Shown here: positions 8,564 through 20,400 of the stretch, piece after piece
Position numbering within the stretch: the first letter of the stretch is position 1
How the letters are laid out: every line of letters begins with the position of its first letter
Assembly (NCBI GenBank): GCA_033297205.1
Contig: MU859076.1
Coordinates: 124,001 to 188,000 of the forward strand
Direction of reading: 5' to 3'
DNA length: 64,000 nucleotides
From: Pseudoneurospora amorphoporcata
Lineage: Eukaryota > Ascomycota > Sordariomycetes > Sordariales > Sordariaceae
Notes under the pieces: model-generated
What the model saw: the letters and a program-made list of their open reading frames with translations, nothing else
Told to the model about the DNA's origin: nothing
The model's database searches: none
Program-made: the position numbers and the translations under genes

Positions 8564-11273
8564 ATGCCTCGAACACGGCCCGCCACAACGGGCTACGAAC
8601 GCCTTGCCCAAGCCGACAATCTAAGCGACGACTCGGACACTGACGCCCTCGACTATAGCGTAGCCTCGCTCCAGCCCGCCTCCGCACCCCTCTATGCACC
8701 CATCACCCAACCGCGCCCGCACTCGGGCATGACCAGCCCCAAGATGTCCGCCACCTCGTTCCGGCCTACCGGCGGAAGAAAGGGTAGCCGAGGACCACGA
8801 CAACGGAGCAACTCGGGCGTGGACCTCAAAGCCATCAACGCGCGTCTGGAGAGATGGGCCGATGAGATTGCCAGCAAGTTCAAGCGCGGTAAGAAGAAGG
8901 GCGGCGAGGACGATGAGCAGCTTGAAATCCATCATACCGTGTTCCAAGCGCCCGAGGGCGTGAGGCCCGTCACCGCAGAGATGCTGGCGAGGCCGGAGCC
9001 GGGTTACATGACCAAGGCCGAGTTCGAGGCCATTGTGGATAGTGTGAGGACAGCCATTCAGCAGGGGATGCATCCGAGGATGATCTCCCAGGGATCTTCG
9101 GGGAGTTACTTTGCCAGGAATATGGAGGGCAAGGTGGTGGGTGTGTTCAAGCCCAAGGACGAGGAGCCGTATGCGGCAGGCAATCCGAAGTGGAATAAGT
9201 GGATTCATCGGAATCTGTTTCCTTGTTGTTTTGGCAGAGCTTGGTATGTTCACATTTGGAGAGAACCCGTTCATTTGGCAGTGACTAACATGTGTGTCTC
9301 TTACAGCTTGATTCCCAATCTCTCCTACGTCAGCGAAGCCGCCGCCTACGTCCTCGATGCCCAACTCCGCACACACATGGTCCCATACACGGACGTCGTC
9401 TACCTTTCCTCCAAATCCTTTCACTACCCTTTCTGGGACCGGTACAGCTACTCCCGGAACAAGAAAACACTACCCGCCAAACCAGGCAGCTTCCAGGTCT
9501 TCCTCAAGGGGTTCAAAGACGCCAACGTCTTCCTTCGAGAACATCCTTGGCCAGACCAATACCTCTCCGGGTTCCGGACCAATGATCCGCACCGCAAGAA
9601 GAAGAAGCGTTGGGTGGACAACTGCCGCCCCGGTAGCTCGCCGGCGGGCGAGGGCGACAGTGACGACGAGAACGGCAGTCCAGCCTCCCTCACGCCGGGC
9701 CCAGGCAACTTTGTCTGGACGCCCACTCTGAAGCAGGCTTTTAGGGAGGAGCTGGAGAAGTTGGTCATTTTGGATTATATCATGCGGAATACCGACAGAG
9801 GGTTGGACAATTGGATGATCAAGGTGGATTGGGAAGCCCAGGAGGTTTCGATAGTGTCGGATCCGGTACACCTTAATACGGATACGGAGGAGCGGGAAGA
9901 GGACGATGATGCAACGGAACAAGGGCCGAGGCCGGTGGACCTGAGTCAACGAGGACCTCCCAAGACGAGAGCCTCGTATCCTTATAGGACGCAGAAGCCG
10001 ATGGATGCGTCGACGTCGGCGGGGGCGGCCAATACCGATCCCAAGATCACGATTGGAGCTATTGATAACTCTTTGTCGTGGCCGTGGAAACACCCCGATG
10101 CTTGGAGGAGGTATGTGTGCTCTTTTTATCTGTCCATTGACTGTTGCTGACAATGACTCTAGTTTCCCATTCGGATGGCTTTTCCTACCAGTCGACCTCA
10201 TCGGCCGACCATTTTCCCAGAAGACACGAGACCACTTCCTCCCTCTACTAACATCTACCGCCTGGTGGAGTCAAACACAACTTGCCCTTCGCCGAGTCTT
10301 CCAGATCGATCCCGACTTTCAGGAGCGCATGTTCGCCAAGCAGATGGCCGTCATGAAGGGTCAAGCCTGGAACGTGGTAGAAACGCTGAAAACGCCCGAC
10401 CACGGTCCCCTAGAACTGACTCGCCGCGCCAAGGTATGCGTGTGGGACGACCTCGTCGACGTCCCCGTAGCCGTTCCCATGAGGGTTCCTAGTGCGGAGA
10501 TGCGTCGTCGGGCCGCTGCCGCTGCCACCGCTGACCGCGAACACCAAGGACAAGCGGATTACTTTGTTCCCGGCCACAGGCATAAACCCACCTCTATTGA
10601 CGAGGAAGAAATGGACATTGGCTTCGCCGGCAACTCATCCAAGCCCGCGCTCGCCGATCTCCTCGGTCTCGGCTCCAGCAGCAACAACGCCGACCTTCCT
10701 CATCCCGGCCGGTTCGAAATCGCTAGTCCCGCAGCAACCGACAACGAATATCCCCAATCCCTACCAGAAGGCCGCATCTCCCCTCCTAACGGGACCACGG
10801 GAACGATCGATCACCCCCTTGCCTCGCCGCCCCGACGCAGCGAGTCCGACAACACCACAACCACGCGAAAGCACTACCCCGTCTCTCTTCGGCCCCCAGC
10901 CAACGGCCTAAACATGTACAACCCCGACCGCGATGGTTCCGCCGGCCCTGGCGCCGCTGGCCAAGCAGGCTACCACGAGCGCCGCTTTAGCTTCGCTACG
11001 CCCGAGAGCCGCAAGGTCGGGAACACCATTGCTAGTCAGATGTACAGCACCAGTTACTCGCACAATGGACATGCGAGGGAATGGAGTCTCGAGGGAGCTG
11101 GGGAAGGGCCGTTTGGTGCGTATGTGAATGTCAATGGGGATGTGGACGAGTTGGATGTCGGAGGCGATTTGGGGTATGCGGCGGCGGAGGGGATGGAGGG
11201 CAATCAGAGGAAGGTGATTGTGGAGAGGTTGGAGGCTGTGAAGAGCAGGAATCCGGTTTTTACTTGGTGTTGA
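8564..11273 (+). CDS. lsb6: Type II phosphatidylinositol 4-kinase (Lsb6)
   Basis: Exons 8564-9243, 9307-10110 and 10163-11273 give 864 aa. Intron 1 is 63 nt (GTATGT...GTGACTAAC...TTACAG), with no stop and divisible by three. Intron 2 is 52 nt (GTATGT...TGACTCTAG). After a Ser-rich N-terminus, an ATP-binding region (SQGSSGSYFARN, then VVGVFKPKDEEPY) occupies about residues 175-203. A cysteine cluster FPCCFGRACL (219-228) sits where animal enzymes have the palmitoylated CCPCC. The catalytic loop LDYIMRNTDRGLDNW is near 382-396, and the conserved DAWRSFPFGWLFLP spans the second junction. The enzyme makes PI4P on endosome and vacuole membranes. The last 250 residues are low complexity and longer than in yeast. 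Confidence 0.92.
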
Positions 11274-12366
11274 TCCCCTTAAGAGGAGAAAGTTGACGTA
11301 CGTATGGTGGAGATTGATGGATAGTTTCGTGTTGGGAAACTTTGGCCAGTATTATAAAAGGACAGGGCAAAAAAGGAAAGAAGAATATTCAATGTGCGTT
11401 TGCCTATATGAACGTTGGGGGTGTTCAGTCTGATGAAAGAAAGAAAGAAACAAAAAGGAAAGACGGCCTTTTCCTCAAAAACCGAGTGATTGCTTAAGAA
11501 AGTAGTCTAAAAATGCACGCGACGATAGACAAGAAACGAAAGGCACCCTTTCTATTCTCTTTTTGTTTTCACACAAATCATTACCCGTGAATACATCTTT
11601 CCATCCTAGAAAAAAACAACATGGCCAACTAGGTCGTCTTCCGCTGGTCTAACCACCTTGCAGCTGCAGCAGTGTGTCTTGCCTACCAGGACAGCGAAAC
11701 CCAGCTGCTTGCTCCCACGAGGGGGGGAGGGGGAAGGTAGAAAGCAATTAGTGGGTATGTAGAATGTATACCTTCCAGGTTACTGTGAGAAGTGGAACTT
11801 GAAGCAGGTTGTCTGTCGTCACTCGTCAGGGACAGAAGGAGGAGCCCATTAAGTGAAGGGGAAGGAAGCTACCTATTTATTGTTCACAGAAATAAGCCAT
11901 AAGATGGAAGTCTGATTGGAAGAAAGTTTGGTGGGCTCCTAGAACTAAGGTAGGAATCGTGTATAACTACCTACCCGGGGGTTTCTCCCGAGCCCCTTTC
12001 ACTTTTTTTTTTTTTTTTTTTTTTTTTCTCGGCGATTTCAACCACTTTCATCGAATCAAATCTCTGGATCCCTCCAGTTTTTCTCTCCTCGCAGTTCCTT
12101 TTCCATCACTACTTCCCAGCTGATATATCTGTCTCTTGATTCCCGCTATTCTCAAGATCCCATCTTGTAGTCCATAGCTTCATGTCGTAGAGGATTCGCC
12201 TTTAATTTCAAGTCCCCTCTAGCCCGCGCGTTGTGCTGATCAGAATACATGGACTCAACACCGTGTAGAATCTCCCCCTACGCCAACCCGTCCCGAGACA
12301 CACGGAACTTCTGCCCATTCACCACCTGGCCTCGTCTGCGGACGGTCGTTTGTGTACTCGGAAAAA
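11274..12366. other. Convergent intergenic region with T25 homopolymer
   Basis: This is 3' flank between LSB6 (+) and the first 2EXR gene (-). It holds a 25-nt T run (12003-12027). I see no gene. Confidence 0.5.
12003..12027. repeat. Poly(T) tract, 25 nt
   Basis: Uninterrupted T run between two convergent genes. Confidence 0.9.
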
Positions 12367-13445
12367 TCATACCGTAGATGCCGTCGGCCAGCAAGGCTCG
12401 AGATTACCGATGTGTTGCTTGAACACGTACGCGTCCTGTTTCTCCTCTTCCTACGGCGATTTGTACACGGACACGTTAGCGAACAATGATGACTCTAAAT
12501 CCAAAGAAGCGAATGGGAAGGAATGTGGAGGACATGCTAAGCACACGCAGAATTTTAAAGACGTATACATACCGTGCTGGAAGGGCCTTCAAGAGCCAAA
12601 ATTGCGATGTCCTTCTTGAGTTGGCGCCACCACTCAAACGCCTCATGCTCATTTATCAACTTGACAACTTTGGGGTCGCTGATATCCGTCCGTACGACCG
12701 CCTTCTCCAACTTTCGGTGATGGGTCTTCAACCCCTCAATCAGCTTGGCGCGGCGCTCGTCGTCATAGAACATACGGATAAGCTCCTTTGTGTCATGGTA
12801 TTTGGGATTGTGCTCATCAAGCTTATGCATGTAAAACTCCCAGTATGAGTCTGTCATGACCTTAGCAGAGCCATCATCTACATGGACAACCAGACTCTTT
12901 AGGTTCTTGAAGCGAGAGACACATTCAATAGCCCACTGTTCGTTGAGAAGGACTTCCTGATCTCGGGCGCGGATGCGGGACTCGTCCATATATATCTCGA
13001 TTCCAGGGTCTTCAATACGAGCGGGCCAGTGAAGGTGGACGTGTTTCGCCTGGGTCTGGAGCAGGTACGAGCCACCGAGGATGTACAGCGCGCTTCTGTT
13101 GCGTTTGTCCCAGCTACGGGCATTATGCAAAGGGAAGGCGTGGGTGTTCCAGGAGTCGAAGCACCGGGCATCATCGTAGCGGAGCATGATCTGCGTGTGG
13201 TCGAAATACTCCGGGTATACTTCCGCGCGGATGCGCTGGCTAATGGCGCCCAGCTTGCGAATTGCCGACAGTTGAGCTTTCAAGCAGTCGAGTGTGAGCT
13301 TCAAACCCTTGTTGCCGTCGTAGATGCCGTTATACCGGTACACGTAGAGGTATCCTACCTCCGGAACGGTCCAGGCGTGTCTGTAGATCTCGAGCCTAAT
13401 CTCAGCAGGAAGGCGGAGAAAGGGGAATACGGAGTGGGAGTCCAT
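12367..13445 (-). CDS. 2EXR-domain protein, paralog 1 of a tandem array
   Basis: Minus-strand exons 13445-12573 and 12450-12367 give 318 aa. The 122-nt intron has donor ACG|GTATGT, branch GCTAACG and acceptor CCGTAG, in phase 0. The N-terminus reads FPFLRLPAEIRLEIYRHAW, the start of the fungal 2EXR domain, an uncharacterised F-box-like family expanded in ascomycetes. The second exon is supported by homology: FKQHIGNLEPCWP here matches FKNHIGALDLHWP in paralog 3, and both last exons are exactly 84 nt. Shared internal motifs are AQLSAI, YLLQTQAKHVHL and LEKAVVR. ATG 13445 puts the motif ten residues from the start. Molecular function is unknown. Confidence 0.85.
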
Positions 13446-14384
13446 TGTGGGAAGAGGAACTGACTCCAGCTCCAGACGTAGGTGGTGGTGTCTTGGTCTA
13501 CCTTGAGGCGGGTGCCGCAATGGAGAGACCTTTGGTGGGGGAAGGACTGAAAGGCTGAGGATAAGAGGTGGACCAAATGAAGAGTTACTAGCTCAGCTCA
13601 CCCATCGAGGAAACGTCGGCTCACCCATTGAGTGCCAAGACCGTGCTAAGACAGACTTTAGATTATAAAAGAGTGTGCCAAGACTTAATTTTATATAGTA
13701 CGGTTTAACAATAATCGATTTTTAGAAAAATATTGTAAATGCTTATATATGCTTGTCAATGATGAGGCCATGAGGTTGGCTGGTCGTCCCCACAAACATA
13801 GCACTCTTCATACGCATCTTGCCCCCGTCCACACAGAATTTATATATAGGCCATAGAGTCAGGTCTGGTAGAGGTTGGAAAGAGTGGTTACGGGGAGAAA
13901 CACGCCTGACATGAATGACAAAGAGATTACACAACGGTAACGGGATTGCCATTCATCAACACCTTGGCGCTCTCAACCCTCTTTGGGATTTGCCGTCCCG
14001 AACTGAATGGCATGAGTGGGAAATATTTCTGTCCTGTTCCTGCTCCTGTCCCGGCTCCGGCTCCAGCTCCTACTACCGACCACCAACACTCTCAACCGCT
14101 CCTAGAAAACTAGACATCTGGACCCTACAGGCGCATTTACTAACCATGATGGGATCAACGGCGTCATAGGGTGGTAACGTAAAAGCTTTTCTCTACAGTG
14201 TCTTTGGATCGATGGAGGACTCGTCATTTTCCGCACTCAGTGAACTTGGTCGCAATATTCTAGGTTTTTAGGCAGCCGTGTCGAGAAACGGCCACTTCCC
14301 TTGAAGTTGCCATATTACCAAGTCGCACCAAAGGGAGTGGGTGGGGGCTCTTGCGCGAAAGGTTACCTCGATTTTGTAGGATCT
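13446..14384. other. Spacer between 2EXR paralog 1 and the pseudogene
   Basis: No gene seen. An AT-rich patch around 13670-13755, unlike its GC-rich surroundings, could be a remnant of C-to-T mutation (RIP) or of an inserted element. Confidence 0.4.
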
Positions 14385-15273
14385 GAGCCAAGCAAGATAG
14401 AGGCCGCCGATGTGGTTCTTGATGATATAGGATCGGTCTTGGTCTCCTTCCTGTTGCGATTTAACAATGTTGGTTTTAGCGGACTAGAATCGGTGGGCAA
14501 GTGACGATTGAAAATGATGGTAGTGCTTGATACGCGCGAGATTGCCTTTGTGACTGCATGTGTACATACTACCTTGTGCGGAGCGACCAGCGTAGCGACG
14601 TCCTTTTGAAACCTACGGAACCACGCCGCCTTTTCATGGTCCTTGAACAATTCCCTGGCCCTGGGGAAAGGTGTGAAGAACAGGCCGCACAACGGCTTTC
14701 TCCAGCTTGCCCCGGAACGGTAAACCTCTGATCCTTTTCGAAGCCCGGTTGCCGTAATAGTTGTCAAACATCTTGAAGTCCTCGGCCGAGTTGAATGGCC
14801 GTCCCCAGGGCCCTCTTTCATGTTCAAAATCGTAAAGGCGGCAAAACTCCCAGAATATTTCGTCACAAGGGTCGGCGTCGCAAATGACATGCAGCGTAAT
14901 GGCATTTGGGAAGCGGGTTTCCAAGCATCCCATGGCAATCTTGTAATTGTCGCTCATGCGTTTCTCCGCGTGATATTGCGTGTGCTTTGCTCTGCTCATC
15001 TCTGCCACTAGCGGCGGCTCAAGCAGTTTGAACCGTGGGACATTCTGCATACGCCTCGTTGCGCATCCGCTGGCTGATAGAATTGCCGACAGTTGAGCTT
15101 TCAGGTATGAGGTCTTCAAGAATAGGGGGTGCTCTTCAACATGAAAATAGGTAATCCGCGTGAATCTGCACGAGCATGTGTTCCTCGTGAGAAATTGTCC
15201 AGATTTGCTGGTAGATCTGGAGGCGGAGCTCAACTGGGAGGCCAAGCAACCAAGGCGTGGGTGCGCATCTCAT
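14385..15273 (-). pseudogene. 2EXR-domain pseudogene (middle member of the array)
   Basis: Starting at ATG 15273 the minus strand reads LGLPVELRLQIYQQIWTI, clearly the family N-terminus, but stops at a TGA after 45 codons. Homology then continues in a second frame (SYLKAQLSAI), jumps to a third (SQRMRNEAYAE), loses about 50 codons of the middle domain, and resumes in another frame (FPNAITLHVICDADP to GKLEKAVVR). It shifts again near 14665 to reach WFRRFQKDVATLVAPHK and a tail with IKNHIGGLYLAWL. At least three frameshifts, a premature stop and an internal deletion make a functional product very unlikely. The splice donor after LVAPHK aligns with those of the intact paralogs. Confidence 0.82.
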
Positions 15274-16181
15274 TTTAAAAGGCTGGCTGTGATGCGCGAC
15301 AAGTGAGGTCGTGTGTCTAGATGTTTATAGGGAGATGACTAGCAGATGCCTGCTTCTCTGCGTCTGTCGGCCGGTTAGTTACTCTCTGTTAAGCGAAAAC
15401 ATGGGTTTGACAATGAATAACGTACCCGATTTCCCTTCGGCGTCAAAAGTAGTGGTTGAGGGAGGGTGATGTTGCAGGTGGAAAGGCAACAACAGAAGAA
15501 GAGGCATGGTTCTTGAGTGATGTAGTGAGAAGGAGCAACGCGAACTAGACCAGTTTTGATATACTCCCAGAAAAGGGGTTCAGGTGAAGGGGAGACAGAG
15601 CACAGACTTCCAGCCTGCCGCAAAAGTGGGATAGTCTAGGCATTCAAGGCACTCATTCCGGGTCCTGGGTTCGATCAACACTTTGGAAGAATCGGTACTC
15701 ATATTCCGAGGTACCGTAAAATCACAAACTGAAGCCCCTTCTTCAAATCCTCCACAACATCCCATCTTCCAGCCAACATACGTCCCTAGTAGGCATCTAC
15801 AATCCACTCCACAAAATCTCACTCCTCTTCTTCATCTCCTGATGAACATCATACAACTGCTTTAACATGACATCATACTTTCTTTTTGGAGAAAAAGGGG
15901 AGTCATTATCGGGCAGATTAGCTAGCTACTCAAAGAAAGGATATCTTTGCCATCCCCGGATGTTGATGCATCATGCATGCTCTACCCTTGACATTTTCAT
16001 AATCCCTATGAACACATCGAAGTAGCAAGACGCTCCAACGTATCAGCCACCAATCCAATGTGGTTACCTCTACGTGACAAGTATTGCTTCTAGCAGACAA
16101 CTCTATGTACCGTGCTCTAGGCACGACTTTGTGCGTTGCTTGTTTGCTTGCTTGCTTACTTGCCCCTCGCTGGTTGAGAGC
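15274..16181. other. Spacer containing duplicated flank of the array
   Basis: No gene. The part at about 15560-15841 resembles 17160-17510 and includes a copy of the 3' tip of the downstream RNA-repair-type gene (see the repeat entry). Confidence 0.55.
15560..15841. repeat. Diverged copy of the 17160-17510 flank
   Basis: Shared stretches include AAATCCTC-ACAACATTCCATCT, ATCTACAA-CCACTCC and a CCGCA-AAGTGG block. At 15797-15841 the minus strand resembles the last 14 codons and stop of the gene at 17470-21516 (GAAGAAGA-GTGAG-TTTTG...TTGTAG), with an indel that breaks the frame. This suggests the duplicated unit was a 2EXR gene plus the end of its neighbour. Confidence 0.6.
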
Positions 16182-17072
16182 TCAAATTCTGTCAACCCGA
16201 GGCCAATGAAGGTCCAGAGCACCAATGTGGTTTTTGAAACGGTATGGGCGCTCTTCTTGTTCCTCCTGTTGTCGTAATCTTTGGTTAGTTCGTTGACCAA
16301 GACCGGTTGTGAAGTGATAACATGAACTTAGTGAGATACATACCTTCCTTGGACTGACCAACGTAGCCACATCCCTCTTAAACCTCTGAAAACCCACCGA
16401 GTCCTCCTCAACAAACCTATTGACGGCATTCGGATCGGTTAGGCACGTGCGCACAACGGCTTTCTTGAGAATACCATGGGGGAACATAAACCAAAAACTC
16501 CTGACCCGTTCCGAATGACGGTCGTCATAGTAGCTCGCGGCAATCTCGTTGACTTTTTCTCCCACTGCACCCCAGTCTCCCATCTCGATACAATGGTCGA
16601 ACCAGCTGGCGTCGCAGACGACGTCCAGCGTGATGATTGTGTTCTCGATGCGGGCCGTGAGGCAGGTCATGGTGATTTCGAGGTTGTGCTCCCAGCGCAG
16701 ACAGACGTGCCGGGCCTGGGTCTTGAGGAGGTACGAGCTCTGGATCACCTCGCGAGCTTTTCTGTCGTTGTCTTGGAGGTGGAGCTCGAGGGCCATGTCG
16801 ACAAAGGGCCGGCGGTTGGTGTGACCCCATCCCAAAAAGATCTGTGTGACGTGGAAGTATTCCGAGTACGCCTCTTCGCGGATGGTGCGGCATATGGCGC
16901 CCAGAGTGCAGATAGCCGATAGCTGGGCTTCGAGGTATGTCGCCTTCAACTTGGAACTGCAACGAGGGATAAAGAACTTTTTCTCGTACGGAATGGTCCA
17001 GGCATACTCGTAGATCTGTAGTCTGAGCTCGACCGGGCGACGTAGGAGAGCAGAGTCAGGCTGGTAGCTCAT
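16182..17072 (-). CDS. 2EXR-domain protein, paralog 3 of the tandem array
   Basis: Minus-strand exons 17072-16344 and 16265-16182 give 270 aa. The 78-nt intron (AAG|GTATGT ... GACAACAG) has length divisible by three and no stop, so the frame is also open through it. Key motifs are RRPVELRLQIYEYAWTIP near residue 12, YLEAQLSAICTLGAI, SYLLKTQARHVCLRW, ILKKAVVR, and the conserved tail FKNHIGALDLHWP in the 84-nt last exon. ATG 17072 places the family motif at the N-terminus as in paralog 1; the longer upstream open frame is unlikely to be translated. Function unknown; the protein is shorter than paralog 1. Confidence 0.82.
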   Translation of the reverse strand: MSYQPDSALLRRPVELRLQIYEYAWTIPYEKKFFIPRCSSKLKATYLEAQLSAICTLGAICRTIREEAYSEYFHVTQIFLGWGHTNRRPFVDMALELHLQDNDRKAREVIQSSYLLKTQARHVCLRWEHNLEITMTCLTARIENTIITLDVVCDASWFDHCIEMGDWGAVGEKVNEIAASYYDDRHSERVRSFWFMFPHGILKKAVVRTCLTDPNAVNRFVEEDSVGFQRFKRDVATLVSPRKVCISLSSCYHFTTGLGQRTNQRLRQQEEQEERPYRFKNHIGALDLHWPRVDRI

Positions 17073-17469
17073 CTTGATCGGTTTCGGTGCCGAAAATGAG
17101 GGTGAATGGGTGTGGTATATCTGTTGGACGTGAGAAAGAGGATGACCAACAAGGAGGAACCGAAATTGAAGCACTCTATAAATACTACCAGGAAGGAAGT
17201 ACAAGTGAACAGAAACGCCCAGTGAAGGGGAGGCCCGGTGAAGGGAGCCCAGGCCATGAGTTCTCCACAGGTTGCAACAAGGTTTATGTTGAGCGGAGGT
17301 GAAGGGCGAAGGGCAAAGTATATGAGAACCTGTGGTGTGCCGCAGAAGTGGAAGAAGATTGGGTACCCGCCCAGTACTCGATGAAAACTTCAAACGATAT
17401 ATAGAAACGCAAGACGACACGGCTCGTTCAAATCCTCAACAACATTCCATCTATACCTTGGTCAACCAT
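17073..17469. other. Spacer between 2EXR paralog 3 and the RNA end-repair gene
   Basis: It serves as promoter of paralog 3 and 3' flank of the next gene, both on the minus strand. It is the better-preserved partner of the duplicated flank at 15560-15841. No gene. Confidence 0.5.
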
Positions 17470-20400
17470 CTACAACCCACTCCCAAAAACCTCATCCTTC
17501 TTCGTCTTCCGATCCCACACCACCTGACCATCACTCCTCCGCTTGAAGTACATAATCCGATGTTGCGGGATGAACTCCTCATCCGTCTGCTCCGTCTTCC
17601 ACATATCCAGTGCTCTCTCCTTCACTCCTAGGAACCGATCTTCGTAACCCACCACGTAATCCGAACTATCAATGGCCGAGTCCCAGCGAAGTCTGTTCAT
17701 CACGTCCGCTGCCGAACGGAGTTTGGGGCCTGGCTCTAGCCTTGGCTGCTGGTCTTCTGTCGTTTTCTTGTTCTTGCCTTTGTTCTTCTTGGGTGTAGCT
17801 TCGTCGAGGTCTTCGAGAAGGGAAGCGTCTTCCTCGTCGTCATCCTCGGCTTCAGAATCAGACTCGTCGTCGCCGGGTGTGTACTCGCCCACACAGTCGT
17901 TGCGAGTGTCGAGTTGGAAGTTACCGAGCTCAGAGCGCTTGACCACGCTGGCGCTCATCCAGGTGTTGGAAGCATCGAAGTACTTCTCGTCGGAACAGAT
18001 GGCTTCCTCGAAGCGTTGGAGGGCGGTTTGAATGCTGCCTAGGGCGAGTTTGAGGTCTTCTTTGCTGGTGTTAATGTCGGCGTCGAGGCCGAGGAGGTAG
18101 GAGGCCTGATAGTCGCGGGGTCCGGTGCCTTCTGTTGCAGCTTGGTCGTCGGCTTCGGCTTGTTGAGAGGCAGTGTCTGCCTCGACAAAGCGAGCAGGCC
18201 ACATCCTGACATACACTCCCGGCGCTCTCCTGTGAAGATCAACAAGCAGCATCACACACCGACTCTCCAACCAGCCCACAAACTGCGCTCCCTTAGACGG
18301 CGACAGTCCCCAATACTGCACATCAACCTTGACATAGCTCTTATACCCCCTCAAAAACTCCTCCGCACCACCACTTCCCTCCAAAAACTCCTTCCAGCTC
18401 TTCACCTCTCCCTTCACCAACATATCCCTCGCCCGTCCAAACTCCTCCTTCAACGTCTTGACGCTCCAAACACTTGCCTGTCCACTCGTGTTCAATCCCG
18501 GCCCAAACCACCCAAGCACAACCATCGCCTCCCTACTCGTCCGTCTATACACCTCCTTCTCCCCACCCTTTTCCCGCTTCTGCCTGAACCAAGGACAAAC
18601 CTCATCGTAGACCATATCCTTCTCCCAGTCGATCCGAGCATACTCCTCAAAGAAACTCACCACCAACTCCTCCGCCCCAATACCACTTACCCCACCCCTC
18701 AACGCAAGCGCCTTATAAACCCTCGCCAACATGACAGAAATCTGTATCCCCCCCAAATACCCAAACCGCTGGGCATACACTCCTCTTCCCTTAGCCCAGG
18801 TCCTCACAGCCCTATGCGCCTGCCTAAACACCGCCAAATCAGGCACTGTCCGGCGCAAATAATCCAGGTCCCGCGCCGCCTTGAGTTTCGTCAGCGTCAG
18901 CGCCGGTAGGCTCCACACGGCGTTTCCAGGCGGGGCTGTAGAAAGAATGCGAGGCCAGTGGGACGCAATGTGTGCTGCTGGACAGTATTGCAGGTCGAAT
19001 TTGATGGAAGAGAGGGAGAGCTCGAGCATGGTGCCTGTTGAGGAGTGGATGCGCCGGAGAATTTTGGGTTGGTACTGCTGGGAGTAGAGGGGGGAGGAAG
19101 AGGCGCGCCGGAGACGTTGGATGGCGAGGGAGAAGAAGGTGGTGGTGGAGAAGGGGCCGATGGCTAGGACGTCCATGTCGGAGGAGGAGGTGTGGACGCC
19201 GAGAGCGAAGGAGCCGGCGGGGGATATGATGAGGGGTGGTTGGTTTGATCGGGGTTGGGTTTCGGAGACGGTAGTAGCGTCGGTGGTTGATGGTTGCCCT
19301 TGAGGAGGAGTGTCGAGGAGGATGGCCTTGAGAGCTTGGAAAGCTGCTTTGCGTTTGGCCGTCTCTTCTTGAGAAGGAAAGATGTTGAGTTCGGCCATGG
19401 CCTCTTTCAGTAATCCTGGCTCGGAGAGGGGTCCGGCGGGTGGTGTGACTAGCTTGATGGACGTTTCCAACCGAGTAACACCGCTCTTTTCCTCGGCCGT
19501 CTTCTCAGTCTGGTCAGCCGTGTCATGCTGAACAACTCTCAAAAGACACCTAATACCCCAATGATCACTCGCATATTGCCCCATCTCATGCTCCTCTCCT
19601 TTCTGGTGATCAGCCTTGACAAACCCAAACCGATTGAACCTACCGATCCTCAACACTTGTTGTCCCCTGACCAAAATTCGATCATACCTTTGTGGCCGCA
19701 TGTTCCCTCCACTACCTACCACCTTGGCTGCGACATCATTCTTCATCGGATCGTATGTAGCTCCTTGCTCACCGGCAAACAACGTTTTATCTTCCCCTTC
19801 TTCGTCCATGTCATCCATGTTCATGTCCTCCTCTTCCTGGACCAGTCCCTCGCCCAAAGCAGCTCTTCCCACCACCCATGCGTCCTCCACCCCAAGACCC
19901 TTTTCCTCCCTCCATAATCTCTCGATACCATCCAGCGTCGCTACCGTCTCTTTCGATATTTTTCCTTGCTTTACAGCCTGTTCCACCGTCCAGCTTGAGG
20001 ATGCCAGGTTGAAGTCCCCAGCAACCACCCACGGGTTCTGCGGAAACTTGTCCTTCAGATGCCCAATAACCCGCTGGATCTCCCCCTTCTTGGCAGCAAC
20101 AGTCATGTCCGTCAATCCATGACTTAGATGAACCGACGCTAGCGCGAGGGGCTGATCAGGGTTATTTCCGTGAATGGTAGGGAACCGAGCAATGACAGAG
20201 CCTTTATGTTTCCTAGCAAAAGGGAGCCACGACCAGGAGAAGGGGTATTTGGACAGGATGACCTGGTTGAGAAAGTTGGGAAGGGGAGATGCGTCTGGTT
20301 GAGAAGGAGGCGGGTGGGAAACGTAGGGGTAGTGTTCCCGGAGGAGTTGGGATTCGGCGGAGGTGTTGGACGGGGAGAGGAGGAAGGAAAGGAAAGAGTC

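Noticed and set aside
15620..15690. tRNA-like boxes (TAGTCTAGG and GGGTTCGATC)
   Set aside because: The T-arm and acceptor stem do not pair, and the region aligns with the duplicated flank at 17340-17400, which lacks the boxes.
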